Source of the DNA: Diogma glabrata
Taxonomy: Eukaryota; Arthropoda; Insecta; Diptera; Cylindrotomidae
Reading direction: 5' to 3'
NCBI GenBank assembly: GCA_963693315.1
Contig: OY856186.1
Span: forward strand, 77,102,042 to 77,166,041
DNA: 64,000 bases
The notes beneath the pieces were generated by a model. It was not told the origin of the DNA and ran no database searches. It worked only from the letters and a program-made list of their open reading frames with translations. Position numbers and translations under genes: made by a program. Each line of letters begins with the position of its first letter. The stretch's first letter is position 1. Shown here in pieces: positions 1 to 10,789 of the stretch.

Positions 1-339
1 CCTCTATCCGTTCGTAACGTTTCAAATTGCAATATGGATATTGCGGTCGACTGAGGTTTTATATAGGTGGAAAGTTCAATTCCTGGAGTGACACATTTTT
101 TTATAGTTTTTTTTTTAATTTTTATTAAATACCATTAAAATTATTGTTTTTTTATTCATGTATTCATAAAAATCTTAAAAATTTCTTTTTACGAATTTTA
201 AAAAATTGATCGTTAATGCAGATTTTCAAAGTTGCTGCTACTGTCTTTTTCGTTTCGTTTAAATTATTATCATTTCGATATTAACAAGAAAATTAATTAT
301 TTTTTTGGCAGGCAGTGCTAAACACTAATTTGCACAAAA
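1..339. other. AT-rich stretch, no feature seen
   Basis: Homopolymer-rich A/T sequence with no open frame and no recognisable repeat. It lies directly upstream, in the transposase sense, of the hAT fragment at 340-1000 and may be decayed 5' sequence of that element. No second copy of the terminal repeat at 1094-1144 occurs here. Confidence 0.4.
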
Positions 340-1000
340 TGTAGCTTGTGTAACGTTTTTCGGAACAGTGGAAGCCATTTTTACATTTTTTTCTGCTTCG
401 ACTAGCCGCTGGGAAGTGCTTGTTAAACACAACAAAGCAACTGTTAAAAGACTCTTAACAACGCATTGGAGTGCTCATTATGCTGCAGTAAAAGTATTGG
501 CCAAAAGTATTGATGTGTTTGTGGCTGCAATTGAGAAGTTAAGTGATCAATAAGAAAATGTAGACGTTAGAGGCGCTGCACAGAACCTTATCCATGCAGT
601 ATGTGATTTTACGTTTCTTTGCTATCTTTTGTTTTGGAATGATATTCTAAGGGAAATAAATTGTGCTCAGATGGGATTGCAAAGCAAGGGCTTGAATATT
701 GATTAATTAGTTACAAAAATAGAGTCAATTCGTCTTTATATTGAAGAAAACGAAGTCACATTGTAGAAGAGGCAATAGATCTTGCTGCGAAAAAATCTAT
801 AACATTCCAATGGAAAGCCAAATTCATCGTAAAAACGTAAAAAACGAATGGCTGGAGAGTTTCCCCTGATTTTGGAATGACACTGAGAGCTCAACTTAAA
901 AAGGACATGTTGGAATGTCTTGACCGATTCAGTGTTGAGCTCCGAACTAGACTGAAGTCAGTTCAAGATGTAAAATGGGTCAACAATGACCCAATGTAGC
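340..1000 (+). pseudogene. hAT transposase fragment, ZMYM1-like (TTF/DUF4371 type)
   Basis: An open stretch at 368-553 reads FFSASTSRWEVL followed by KRLLTTHWSAHYAAVKVL. This matches the segment of ZMYM1-like hAT transposases with the conserved 'TRWSARxDAV' motif. After the stop near 551 the same protein continues with interruptions: RGAAQNLIHAVCDFTFLCYL at about 570-630, then LRAQLKKDMLECLDRFSVEL at about 883-945. At least three stops break the frame, and both the N-terminal zinc finger and the C-terminal dimerisation domain are missing. This was a cut-and-paste DNA transposase and is now dead. Family assignment is from recall of motifs, not from a search. Confidence 0.8.
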
Positions 1001-1093
1001 TTATTAATAATAATGCTCATTTGTATTAGTTAAATAAAATTATAAATTACGTTTATCGACTTTTTATTATTATTGACAGTTTTTTATTCTTGG

Positions 1094-1144
1094 GTGACAT
1101 CACAATATCCGCCCCGGGTGCCACCCATGCTAGCTACGCCACTG
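1094..1144 (+). repeat. hAT terminal inverted repeat, 3' end
   Basis: Read on the minus strand, the sequence ending at 1144 begins CAGTGGCGTAGCTAGCATGG and continues into a GC-rich stretch. CAGTGGCGTAGCTAG is a typical hAT terminus. It lies about 95 bp beyond the transposase remnant at 340-1000, in the right orientation to be that element's 3' end. The matching 5' end is not in the window, so no TSD can be checked. Confidence 0.72.
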
Positions 1145-1974
1145 GTTGCTTGGAATGCTGATAGATGTGAAACACAAAATAATTTTAATGATTTTAATTT
1201 AAAAATTCTGAAATTTTAATTTGCAATGCTACAATAATTGGAAGATTCAAAAAAGCACAGCTATTTCACAGTTTTAAGTTTTCACTTCTGTCGGCAGTCC
1301 TCAAGACTGCCTTCTTTTTTTTAACTATTATTTGTGATAAAAAAGAGATCTCCCAGTAGGCCTTTTGTTTGTATAGTTCCGTTTTTACCGTTTATAATTT
1401 TAATTTTTATGAAATAAAGTCCTAATTCTTTACAGTTCGTGCAGTCGAAAAATTCCCAGAGTTCAGTTTGAGAAGAAAATATCGAAATAACATATTTTCT
1501 TTGTCGGACAGTTAGACACCCGAAAAGGCACTAGGTGTTTGCATAATCACAACTAAAACAATTGGGAACCTAATTGGTTATAGGCTCATGCGATTTTCGT
1601 TGTTAATGAAAACTAGCAAGGAATGGTGCAATAACACTGTCGTCAGCCCGGAATATTTTTGAGGAGGTCATGCAAAAGGATGAGGGGTGCATTTTTGACG
1701 AAGTTGTCTAATGCATGGTATATTACCGTGGTCTTAAAACAGTTATAGAAATTAATTGGGATGTTTAACCAAAAGGGACCAGTAATGTGCCTAAAGTTGC
1801 TTAGAATCAATCTAAGAATCATAAAAGGCATCCTCACACTTCACAGGGATCTAGGACCGTATTTTATTGATGGAAACGACCTGTAAAAATTGAAGTATCT
1901 ATCACATCTTAAAGTTCCTAAAAGAAGCAGTGTAAAACAGTTGTTGTTGTATAAAATAAGTTGCGTAATAGAAA
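1145..1974. other. No gene seen; one short hairpin
   Basis: AT-rich spacer. The only structure noted is a 19-bp hairpin at about 1291-1309 (ggcagtc, 5-base loop, gactgcc) followed by T8. It resembles a terminator, but that has no meaning in a eukaryotic intergenic context. Confidence 0.4.
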
Positions 1975-2164
1975 TTACCTATGATAAAATATTGGCCTGT
2001 CATATTTTATATGTGATACGATTTATTGTTTAGTTATATATCCTTTAAAATTAATTGCGTTCATCAACGCCTTAAAACGCATGTTGTTGTGCGATCTTGA
2101 TCTTAAATGGTTTTTGTGTGCTGTTGTGACACATTGTAATTCCTACTACACAATACATTTTATT
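1975..2164 (+). mobile_element. Family A (jockey-derived non-autonomous LINE), 3' half
   Basis: Two blocks identify this copy. At about 1995-2040 is 'ggcctgtcatattttatatg' followed by 'tttattgtttagtt', also found upstream of the jockey-like coding region (16361-16416). At about 2073-2160 is the shared 3' tail, which runs from 'acgcatgttgttg' through 'tgtgacacattgtaat' to 'ctacacaatacattttatt'. The tail is the same as that after the LINE ORF near 18515-18580. No coding sequence lies between the blocks, so this is an internally deleted LINE derivative. Confidence 0.65.
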
Positions 2165-2174
2165 GAAACAAAAC

Positions 2175-2480
2175 ACAATAAAATATGACAGGCCAATATT
2201 TCATGACAAGTTGAAATAAATAAAAATAAAATAAAAGATAAAAAGCAAATTTATATAAAAAATCTGCAGGATCAGAACTACAATGTAATGCCGCGAATCC
2301 ATCTAGTGGTATATTCCTTGATCATGTGACACATTTTATTCCTCAACAACGAAGCGTTCAAAGTAATACTCAATATTTCTTAAAACTCAACATTAAACTT
2401 TATTCACAATTAAAAGTGACTCGACTTCTATTTATACGGTTTTATGCTCACGATACAGCGTTTTGTTTACAACTAATTTA
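2175..2480 (-). mobile_element. Family A fragment, opposite orientation
   Basis: From 'aaaatatgacaggccaat' through 'ctgcaggatcagaactac' to 'atctagtggtatattcc' the sequence parallels the minus-strand family A copies at 13285-13450 and 15600-15720. It abuts the plus-strand copy at 1975-2164, giving a head-to-head arrangement. The 5' end has degraded. Confidence 0.55.
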
Positions 2481-2929
2481 TCAATGGTTGTTTCAATATC
2501 GCATTCCTACTAAGACTGTTAACATCATTGTAGTCTAATTGAAATTAATTCTGATTTTGCAGAAGGCATTCCTTACACACAATTCTGATTAATTTTTCGA
2601 TAATTCAAGGTAAATTCATAATGTCTTTACAAAGAAAACTCGAGAAATCCTAAGCGATTGACATCATTTTTTGCAATTTTTTTATTTAATTGTTTTGCTT
2701 CGATTATTTTTTATAACTTTTTTGCTTTGACTCTTTTTCTTGGGAACAATGTGACGTTGATTTTAGTTTTGAAATATTATACAGGGGAAATTGAGGCTAA
2801 ATACCTTAAACATACTAAAATTTAAGTGAACGGTTGTGTGTTCTATAAATAATAATTTTTAAAGATCTCAGGTCAAAAAATTTTAGTTTTAGATTTAGAT
2901 GAAATTCGTGATCTGGACGAGCAGCGAAC

Positions 2930-3330
2930 GTCCAATCGATTCCAAGCTTGGCGTACAAGTAGTATGGGTGTAGTAAAAAATACGCATGTTTCTAAAAACC
3001 TTTTAAAGTGCTTAATTTGAGAACAGTAGGGTCTGAAGCATTTCTTGAAATCCAAACTCAGGTAACTTTGAAATAAAATTACAAGAGAACGGCTCACTTT
3101 ATATTAACGGTTTTATGTGTGTTGGAAAGGTAATGGAATGACTTATCAGTCAATCTAAAAAATACACAGGAAACCTTTGTTTACACTGTTACTATTAAAA
3201 TATGTACTACGGAATAAAATTTTTCAAGATGGCGCTGATGCAGTAGATCAAGCAGTTTAAAATTTTTCACAATATTAAAGTTCCAACCTTACCCTTAAAT
3301 ATGTCAAAATATAAAGAAAGAGTTTGTGTT
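2930..3330 (+). repeat. Diverged copy of inner arm-family sequence (30.47-30.85 kb)
   Basis: Colinear landmarks match the sequence just inside the left arm of the 10.9-kb structure: 'cttggcgtacaagtagtatg' versus 'cttggcaaataagtagtgtg'; 'ttaaagtgcttaatttgag' versus 'ttaaagtgcatagtttgag'; 'gagaacggct' versus 'aagaacggct'; and 'aagatggcgct' in both. Divergence is high, so this is an old copy. The function is unknown. Confidence 0.55.
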
Positions 3331-3963
3331 ATTATTATAAAACTTAAATTTTTAATCTGGGATGTACATTTTGGAAATTTTACTGTTTTTATAGTTTTTT
3401 TCTAATCAATCATCTTTTTTACTCAATATAACCGCACCAGTGATATCGCGTAAGCCGTTCGGTCTCTTGCAATTTGATTTCAAAGTAACCCTAAGTTTGA
3501 ATTTTTTGAAACTTAAAACAACCACCCTGTTCTCAAACTAAACACCTTTTATTTCACCTATACATCTTAGCCGCTTTCCAATCGAGTGAATTGCTGAAGG
3601 AATTAATTGTAGCCAATTGGTCTATTATTCAGTAGATCATCAAAAATAGAGCCAAAACAACAAAAAAAGCAATTTTTGACATTTAAAAAATCCATAACTA
3701 AAATCGAAAATTTAGACGCAAACCATGGTAAAATGAAAATTCGTTATACCATGGACGCAAACAAATATGTACCGATTTAAACTTTTATTATTTTTAACGT
3801 TTGACCACAAACCGTAAATAAAAAAATATGAATATGTTTAACTGATGATTTTTTCCTTCACTTTATTCAATTCAATTCAGTTCTGTAGTAGCTCAGTTTA
3901 CGTTCAGTGTAAATTGAGTATTACCATTTGAACATGCAAATTCCGGAATACAATTCTGTTTAA
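3331..3963. other. AT-rich spacer, no gene seen
   Basis: No open frame or repeat was recognised. It ends at the TAA target duplication of the element starting at 3964. Confidence 0.35.
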
Positions 3964-4173
3964 TGGTGCTATTACACACAAATTAAATTCAGTTGCTATC
4001 ATCAACTTTTCAGATGATAGTATTTATTATTTTTGACTGTAGATGGCGAAAAGATCAAAAACTGCAAGAAAATAGAAATCATTTTACGATATTAATTTTT
4101 AATCAACAATTTCTAAAAAAATCATTAGTTATTTAGTATTAATATTATATTATATAATCGATTATATCTAAAT

Positions 4174-5330
4174 TAGTGGTACAATTCCGCTTAATTGGGA
4201 CACCGGTCAATCGGGACAGCCGTTTAATTGGGACAAATCCTAAAGAACGGAAACAAAACCAAGCAAATAACACAAGTTTACTTCGCTTTTTCGGGACAAT
4301 ATTTCGTTTAATCATAGTAAACATAGAAAAACAATTAAAAAATAAAACAAAAATAATAAAAAAGAGTAGAAAAAAAAAGAATGATTTTTTACGTCGGTTC
4401 GAATACATATTGGAATCCATCGATGAAAATATACTTACATGTACGTCAACAGCGAGGGAAATCAGTAGCAAAATAACTATTTTACAGGTAATATAGTTTG
4501 TAGCTGACAGTTGGCGAGCAGTAAAAACCAGCACAATACAAAATTGTTTTGGTTATTGCGGCTTCAAATCTATGGAGATTGCAGAGCAGAGCGACGGATT
4601 AAATGAAATCTCACCAGGTATTGGTATTGAATTTTCGTCAATTGACGACAATTTACTGTGTTATGATGAGAATGACGTTTGTGAGGACGCGATTGTAGCA
4701 ACAATCAAATCAAAATATCAAACATTGGTGGAATCCGATGACAATGATGATGAAGAACCTGTGGTCGTAACTCATCGTGAGGCAAAACAATGTGTTGACA
4801 GATTACAGTGTTATTTTATACAATATGGAAATGACGGGAGTCCCATGTCAGCATTAAATTTGTGCTCTGATTTTGTTCAGCTACAATCCAGCAAAAACAA
4901 AAGGCAAACCTCTTTGGACGAATTTCTTCAAAAAATTTAATTAAAGTTTAAACCTTATTTTTCTAACAGAATGTATTACATATATGTACATAAATATTAC
5001 ATATTTATTATGTATATGTATACATTTATTAATATTATTATTAATATTAATGTACATGGTACATACATCCATTTTATATAATTTTTAATACATATGTATG
5101 TATTAAAATTTATGAAATTGTGCAATTTATGAAATGTGTTGTGCAATTTATGAAATATGAAATATGAGTTGTGCAATTTATGAAATAAAATACATTAAAA
5201 ATTACTAATCCTACTTTTAAAATTTACTTTTTGTGGAACTTCGGATAATTGGGCCAGCCGCTTAATCGCGAAAAATTGCACAAGTCCCGATGTGTCCCGA
5301 TTAAGCGGAATAGACGTATATAAATTGTAA
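4174..5330 (+). mobile_element. Tigger/pogo-like element, internally deleted
   Basis: The left terminal region has three degenerate copies of a 'cgcttaattgggaca' motif (about 4188-4203, 4207-4217, 4221-4235). The right end has inverted copies (about 5236-5262 and 5285-5310), so 'attccgcttaatcgggac' is the shared inverted repeat. pogo ends likewise carry an 'ATTCGCTTA' core. Inside is the C-terminal part of a Tigger transposase. The 5' two thirds of the gene, including the DNA-binding domain and the catalytic aspartates, are absent. A motif 'ttgtgcaatttatgaaat' is repeated three times near 5116-5186. The outer ends are uncertain by about 10 bp; both sides abut TA. Confidence 0.75.
4374..4940 (+). 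pseudogene. Tigger/jerky-type transposase, C-terminal part (CENP-B/DDE family)
   Basis: One frame runs from about 4374 to the stop at 4938-4940, broken only by a TAG at 4494-4496. Just after that stop it reads SWRAVKTSTIQNCFGYCGFK, which matches the conserved C-terminal end of the Tigger DDE domain (pattern 'AWxxVxxxTIxNCFrkaGF'). An acidic stretch (SDDNDDEEP, about residue 60 from the Met at 4572) follows. The protein ends RQTSLDEFLQKI, the common Tigger tail. The Met at 4572 is internal and not a true start. The family normally has 450-600 residues, and only about the last 185 codons remain, so it is inactive. Confidence 0.82.
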
Positions 5331-5821
5331 ATAAATTATATACTGTAAAAGCAATTGGAACGTCAAAATGGCGACACCACATTATAGAGCAATTGTTGTA
5401 GTTTGTACAATAAGAAAATGCGCTAAGATTTGAAAAAAAAAATGTGAATCGAAAATACGTAAAGAAAACGTAAAACTTTCACATTAAAATCTTGAAAGTA
5501 TGTATTTAATCATTTTATACCTAATATAATATAATTTTTATTATGATTTTAATATGAAAATCAATTAATGTGATAATCGGTTTTAAACCGGTTGAATTTG
5601 CAGATGAAATCATCTGACAATTTTCTAGCAGTAATTGGTAAACCAAATAATTTTTCAAAAAGTCAGTTGCTATCAGCTAACTTTTCTTGCAGTTTTTATA
5701 TCTATCTCGCGCATGCTATCCCTCTTTTTCTCATACAAAATATTTTTCATCAACTTTTCAGATTATGGTAACTGCAAAATTGATTATGGGAGCTGAATTT
5801 AATTTGTGTGTAATAGCACCG

Positions 5822-6430
5822 TAAGTGAATCATTCAGTACTTCACTCGATAGTAAAGTGGCTCTTATATTCCGTGAATGCTGTCGATGAAGAATCCTCCG
5901 GTTCAAAAATCCACTTTGTTAGTCGTCCATCGGGGTCGAACACAATATTTCATCTACTTTGCATAATTTTTGTTGCTCCATATAGACTTAATTTTTAATT
6001 AAGAAGCATTCTTCACCAAAGTCAATAGACCTTTTTCCCGAAAAAAACTTGACATTTGTGATCAGCTGATTTGGATTTCGAAAACTTTAAAAAATTGTTA
6101 TTTCTTGCAAATCAAGACTGTTTTGCGTTGTCTTTAAGTTGTTTTTTACTATATTTGCATTATTATTATTTTGGCAGTAAACTTTAATACATAATTACTG
6201 ATTTCTAATTATCATTTGACAGATTCCATGCAGCAATCCATACAGCAATACAACGATTTGAAGTTTAAAGAAAAAACTCTATGGTGTCCCGCTTTACCTT
6301 TATGTTTAAATCTGATCACCTTACTCATATCACATATGTGAATAGGACGGACTGGAGTACGCTGTTGTAACACTCGTAAATCAAACTTTGAAAAAATACA
6401 AATAAAAAAAACCCTCATGCATGATGCATC
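5822..6430. other. Spacer with one short open stretch on the minus strand
   Basis: On the minus strand, about 5983 down to 5850, an open stretch reads NIVFDPDGRLTKWIFEPEDS and then about 20 further residues before a stop. It has ordinary protein-like composition but was not recognised, and no start or splice sites were assigned. The rest is AT-rich with no feature. Confidence 0.3.
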
Positions 6431-6951
6431 TGGCCTAAATTTTTAGTATTATATTAGTTTACCTTTATCTTACCTTATCTCCCATACAATAATTTATATT
6501 CACCACATCACGTCACAACTCTTCATCTTCATTGGTTTAGGGCCATTTTTCAAATACAAACATTTTATCTATCACTATTTTCTCTTTCGTCATCTTTCGT
6601 TATAAATCATATGCGTTTTTCATTTCTCCACCCTAAAGAAAATCTTCATTATTTTGTTTTGTATCACTTCACTTGAAATTTTTACGTTTTTAGTTTAGGA
6701 TGTGAGTTGTTCGTGATTTAACGTGCGTTGATAACTGTTTCAAGTGCAGTTTTCTGAAAAAAAAGCAAGTTGGTGCAATAAAAATTTAATTGATTTATAA
6801 TCAAAATTATTTCAGATTTGTGGAAGTTTATTGATTTAATTGAAAAGAATAAGAGTTAAGTGAAAAACAAAAAATAAAATATATAAATTTGTTAAAAAAT
6901 AATAATTTGGTGAAGAAAAAAACGGATAAAACTCAATGAGCAATGGCTGTG
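6431..6951 (+). promoter_or_regulatory. Possible host promoter, 5'UTR and first coding exon
   Basis: A C/T-rich, TE-free stretch (6431-6660) precedes an A-rich leader. The leader ends with two ATGs, at 6936 (MSNGC) and 6943 (MAV). They are followed immediately by the junction CTGTG/GTGAGTAGC, a near-consensus 5' splice site with the intron starting at 6952. From the second ATG the exon would end in phase 0. The leader lacks ATGs for a fair distance, as expected of a 5'UTR. No next exon was identified, so the gene's identity is unknown. Chance could also produce this pattern. Confidence 0.35.
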
Positions 6952-8140
6952 GTGAGTAGCTTATGTTTACTTGTTTTTATAATAAATAATAAAAAATCTA
7001 TAACATATAATAATAATTAAATCTATGAAATTGATTTTTGTTCTATTTTTATATTATCTTATTTTAATTATCTAGTTACTCGAATAACAATAAAAAAAAA
7101 TAATCCGTTATTATATAGAGCTTTTCTATTAAGTCCGTTATGGAGATTGTCTCTCTATTTTTTTATGGGGTTTCGCTGTTATATTTTTTAGATGGCTTTT
7201 TTATTATTTTTATTTTCATTAAGTTTTTTTTGCTATTGGTAGAAAGAAAATAAATATTTATATAATTTTTTCTTGGCAAAGAAATTCTTATTTTTGATTA
7301 GGATTTAATCAATAATAAAAAAAAGATGGGAAATTTTTTTTGCTGAAAAAATGAGGATTTAATTTAATATTATGGATATGAAATTTACATATAATTGAAT
7401 TAGGCTCAGACTTTAAGTGCTATAAAAAATTAAATGAGGATTTCTGTTGGTTGAATAACTTGAGTGGTTAGCATTTGTTAATAGTTTTGGGCAGGCAGAT
7501 TTGTGTCTTTTGTATTGCTCTTCAATATTGTTCTCCCTCGATTCTCCACTATTCAAAATAATCATTTGGAACGGTTCAAAATAACGGAGAAAATAGGTGC
7601 AGAACGCTCAGATTTTTTTTTATATGTTTCCGGTTTTTAATAAGAACACTTGGTAATAGTAAAACGTGTTTTCCCGTTATACCGAAAACATATCTCGTAA
7701 ATTATAAACCCTAGGGACCTAAATTTTGCAATGCGTTTCTAACTTACCTGTTCACATAAGATGACGATAAAGTTGGATATGTGGGATACAAGATAAAATT
7801 ATTTTTGTTTGTTTTCTAAGGATATCTCCTTTTATAGGTTCCGAACCGATCTTGATTATGAGAAAAATTTGAAACATTTCAGAGACAGGATTTTGATAAG
7901 TTTTTATTGATCAACTTAGCCTAGTGTCATAGGCTGTGTATGTGTGTTAATGTATGTATGTTTATTTTGTTTTACGTAGGAAGATGGAAATGTTCATAGA
8001 CTAAAGAAAACCCACATTCTCTATTTGTGTCAGATTCTTACGGATAAAAATTATCTCCCTTTACACTGTCTTGTTCTGTCTTTTACCACCAATGAAGACA
8101 TTCCTCGTCAGGGCAGGCTGGAGTAACTAACTCATTCTTT
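6952..8140. other. AT-rich, intron-like sequence, no feature seen
   Basis: No coding potential or recognised TE. If the 5' splice site at 6952 is real, this is the start of a long first intron. Confidence 0.35.
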
Positions 8141-8299
8141 ATTTTTAATTATTTTTTATCTTTTAATAAGTCACGTAAGTCACATTCAGTTTTTGTTGGT
8201 ATCACATCCTCCCAGACAAAGCTGCTCGTCATACGTATTGTCTGACCTTCTGCATTACAGTGCCAATGATCGCTCTTGCACTATCCCAGTTATCTTAGG

Positions 8300-10660
8300 A
8301 GCGAAGTATATATTGCACGATTCCATTCGGTGTTATTGGTTCTCGTGCATGGTGAACTGAGTGAGTTGAGTGAGGTGATGATTCACATCTAGTTCCTTTC
8401 TTGTCGTCCAGGCCAAGATATTTGAGACAATCGCAAAAGTTCATCGTCCTTTTGTGGAATCCACCCATTTTTCCCATCCTCTATAATACTGGAGGTTGAT
8501 GTCCTGTCGTGTGGTCAAATTTTATCCAAGTCTGTTCGCTCGGAGTTAAAAAACTTCCATTGTCGCTATATCGATTGGCATTCAGCTCGATATTACACAT
8601 ACAACTTCATCAGAAACCGTACGAAATGCAGAACATATTCGTAGCGTAGTGATGTCAGTCTGAAAGCTGATTTAATACCTCTAACGTAAGAGAGCGTTCT
8701 GGTTGCTGTTGCCCCGATCATCGCTGCCTACATCAGAATGAAAGTGCCAACACAGGCCATTAGATGCCTTATCAGTAGTTTCTTGCAAGAGTTGGTCCTA
8801 TTCGTTCGGCCTTATCGCTGTTGCACGTTAAGCGTTCCCTAAAATTTAGCCTGTGGTCTATGATGACTCTAAGGTATTTCAGGTGACCTTTCGATCGAAA
8901 TTATTAATTTCCTACTTGGATTTTCACAGTTTCTACCATTTTATGACAACTCATCAGCACAATCGCCGTTTTTTTGTTCAACTAGCTGCAGGCCGGCGTT
9001 GTTGAGTCATAACCTAACCTGATTGCAATTATAGACAACATCTTGCCTATTTTTAGCCACAACAACTATGGAGATATCATCAGCATAATAGCCAACTATA
9101 GTAGTATCTTCTGGGGTTTAAACACTGAGGATACCGTCATGGTCTTTTTCGTGAAGTGGCTGACTTTTATATCAAATAGTCAGGTACATGTTTATTGTTC
9201 AAGGTGTTCATAATTCTCTTCCAGTTGGCAGAGTTAAAGAGTTGACATCGAGAGTGATGACAGCACAGTGCTGTTTCTTACCCTCTCTCTAGATACCTTT
9301 TACCCGTTTAGAGAGGCCATCTTCGGTTTACGAAAACAGCTCAAGCCGATTACAATTTATTCGTTCCAGCACTTCACCAGCTGTGTCAAGCATGCACAGT
9401 GGTCGATTTGACGACGACTCCTCTGGTGGCTTATCAGTTTTAGTCGTTGACGTTTCCATTGCTCGGGAATATTCCTTGTCTTAGACATGCGGTGTAAATG
9501 TTGTCGAAAATTTCGGACTTTTTACGTATTGTCGTCTTTATGACGATGTTAGGGACACCATCCAGTCCAGGTGAGCTACTTGTAGTTATTTTTGGTGCCG
9601 CTTGGAGAACCTTGTCAGAGGTGACTGTAAAAATATTTCTATCATCTACTAGGTAACGAGGTAACGAAAAGTCTTGATGTTGGGGAAGGAGATCGGGCAC
9701 TGTCCATAGTTATGATTTCCAGATACTCCTGATTAGACTTGAAAAGCAACTGTTCGAAATAAGCGTCAGTTCTTTAACGAGTACATTTTCGACGTAGTTT
9801 AAAACAATCTGTTCGTAGACTAGCAACAGTTTTGTCCCACAAAAATATCGAAGATCGTTCATTAGCTTTTCCTTTGCAGGGCATTAATGCATCGCGGATT
9901 GTTTTTTGGCTGCTTTTTATTATATAGTGCATCGTCTTCCTGCTCAGCTCTTGCACCACCTATTCTCTTTCTTCGGTTTTTCGAGTGGCTTGGCCAAGTT
10001 GGAATCGATACGACATCGTAAAAGAGAGCTCAGATATTACTGTGAATGTTCAACTCCGAATTTTTCCTACCCATCCCACTTAAAAGAATCCTACTCGCAA
10101 TCTTCAATTGAACTGCGTCCTGCTTTAGAAAACGTCTGCATTTTCACAGCTAAGGAACACAAAATGAAGTCTAACAAAGTCTTCCAAGTTCCAGTAGTGC
10201 CCCTCATTTCGGAGTTTTTTTTCACAGCTTCATTCCACAGCTCATGAGTTGAAATCACCGCCGATATTAGGTCTCTTTTCGGTTGCATCTCTCGTTAGGC
10301 AGCTGAGAACCTCTTCAAATTCGTCCAGTAGAGCATTTGGTGGGATGTAGCAACTGTACAAGTGAATTAAAACAATTTGCCAATGAACAAACCACTCATA
10401 CAGTCTGTTCGATCTGTGTTCAAACGAGAGATCGCGGACCGCTACAGGTTAAAATGACTGCTTTGGTACTCCAATCTTCCACCAGATTTCCAATACCAGC
10501 TGGAGCCTTGTACTGTTCACTCTCACTGTGTTCCTTAGAAGATCTTGAGCTGCTTCAATCATTTGTGTGTAGAAATGACCTCTACCGTTTTTTTTATACA
10601 CTGGAATCTTAACGTTACCTATGGGATGCCTGTTTTCTGCTGTGAAGCTGCCTTTGAATA
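8300..10660 (-). pseudogene. R1-type ORF2: endonuclease, reverse transcriptase and C-terminal domain
   Basis: Minus-strand reading gives, in order: IEAAQDLLRNTVR (about 10570), the usual start of R1 endonucleases; IGGDFNS (about 10250), the APE-type catalytic loop; ITTSSSPGLDGVPNIVIKT (about 9600-9540), the start of the RT domain; RPLCMLDTAGEVLERINCNR (about 9400-9340); FNSANWKRIMNTL (about 9235-9200); the catalytic YADD at 9087-9076, intact; and near the C-terminus STKGR then WTTRKELDVNHHLTQ (about 8450-8360). Multiple frameshifts and stops separate these blocks, so no protein is made. The plus-strand open stretches in this interval are shadows. Confidence 0.85.
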
Positions 10661-10780
10661 TTACACACTTTGATGGTTCTTCACATATTTTGGAGATATG
10701 ACTTTTTCCAAAACAGTTAGTAGTTACACAGTCGACCTCTTCCTTGCAATTTTTCTGAAATTGGCGTATAAATGTACAAA
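10640..10780 (-). pseudogene. R1-type ORF1 (gag) C-terminus with decayed zinc knuckles
   Basis: The minus strand reads NCFGKSHISKICEEPSKCVI, then FKGSFTAENRHP. This is the spacing of the two or three CCHC knuckles at the end of R1 gag proteins. Some cysteines are changed (VIFKG where VICKG is usual). It sits directly before the endonuclease start, as ORF1 does in this clade. Confidence 0.7.
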
Positions 10781-10789
10781 GATTTGTTT

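Larger units (their letters stand above)
3964..5821. mobile_element. PIF/Harbinger-like element with TAA TSD, interrupted by a Tigger element
   Basis: The left end reads tGGTGCTATTACACACAAAT and the right end is its inverted match (cGGTGCTATTACACACAAAT on the minus strand). Both continue into 'TAAATTCAG', giving roughly 28 bp of near-perfect terminal inverted repeat. Both ends are flanked by TAA (3961-3963 and 5822-5824). A 3-bp TWA duplication and a GG..TxTTACACA-type end fit PIF/Harbinger. Removing the Tigger insertion (about 4174-5330) leaves about 700 bp with no coding sequence, so this is probably a MITE. The superfamily is inferred from ends and TSD only. Confidence 0.7.
8150..10780 (-). 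mobile_element. R1-clade non-LTR retrotransposon, decayed
   Basis: Read on the minus strand the block runs from the end of ORF1 (gag zinc knuckles, about 10780-10640) through endonuclease, reverse transcriptase and C-terminal domain of ORF2, ending near 8150. Base composition rises in GC compared with both flanks. The 5' end is truncated within ORF1, the usual state of LINE copies. Order and motifs match R1-clade elements, which are largely arthropod-specific. The element is not inside rDNA here, so it is a dispersed relative or a copy at an ectopic site. Confidence 0.85.

Noticed and set aside
1291..1317. Hairpin followed by T-run, like a rho-independent terminator
   Set aside because: All other evidence is for a eukaryotic genome, so a bacterial terminator is not meaningful; chance hairpin.
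4145..4534. Minus-strand frame of 129 codons, hydrophobic and Phe-rich
   Set aside because: Runs over the Tigger terminal repeats and the 5' part of its coding remnant. The Phe-rich composition comes from A-runs on the plus strand.
9906..10288. Open frames on both strands (113 and 65 codons)
   Set aside because: Both lie over the decayed R1 endonuclease. The recognisable protein (IGGDFNS etc.) is in another, broken minus-strand frame, so these are shadows.
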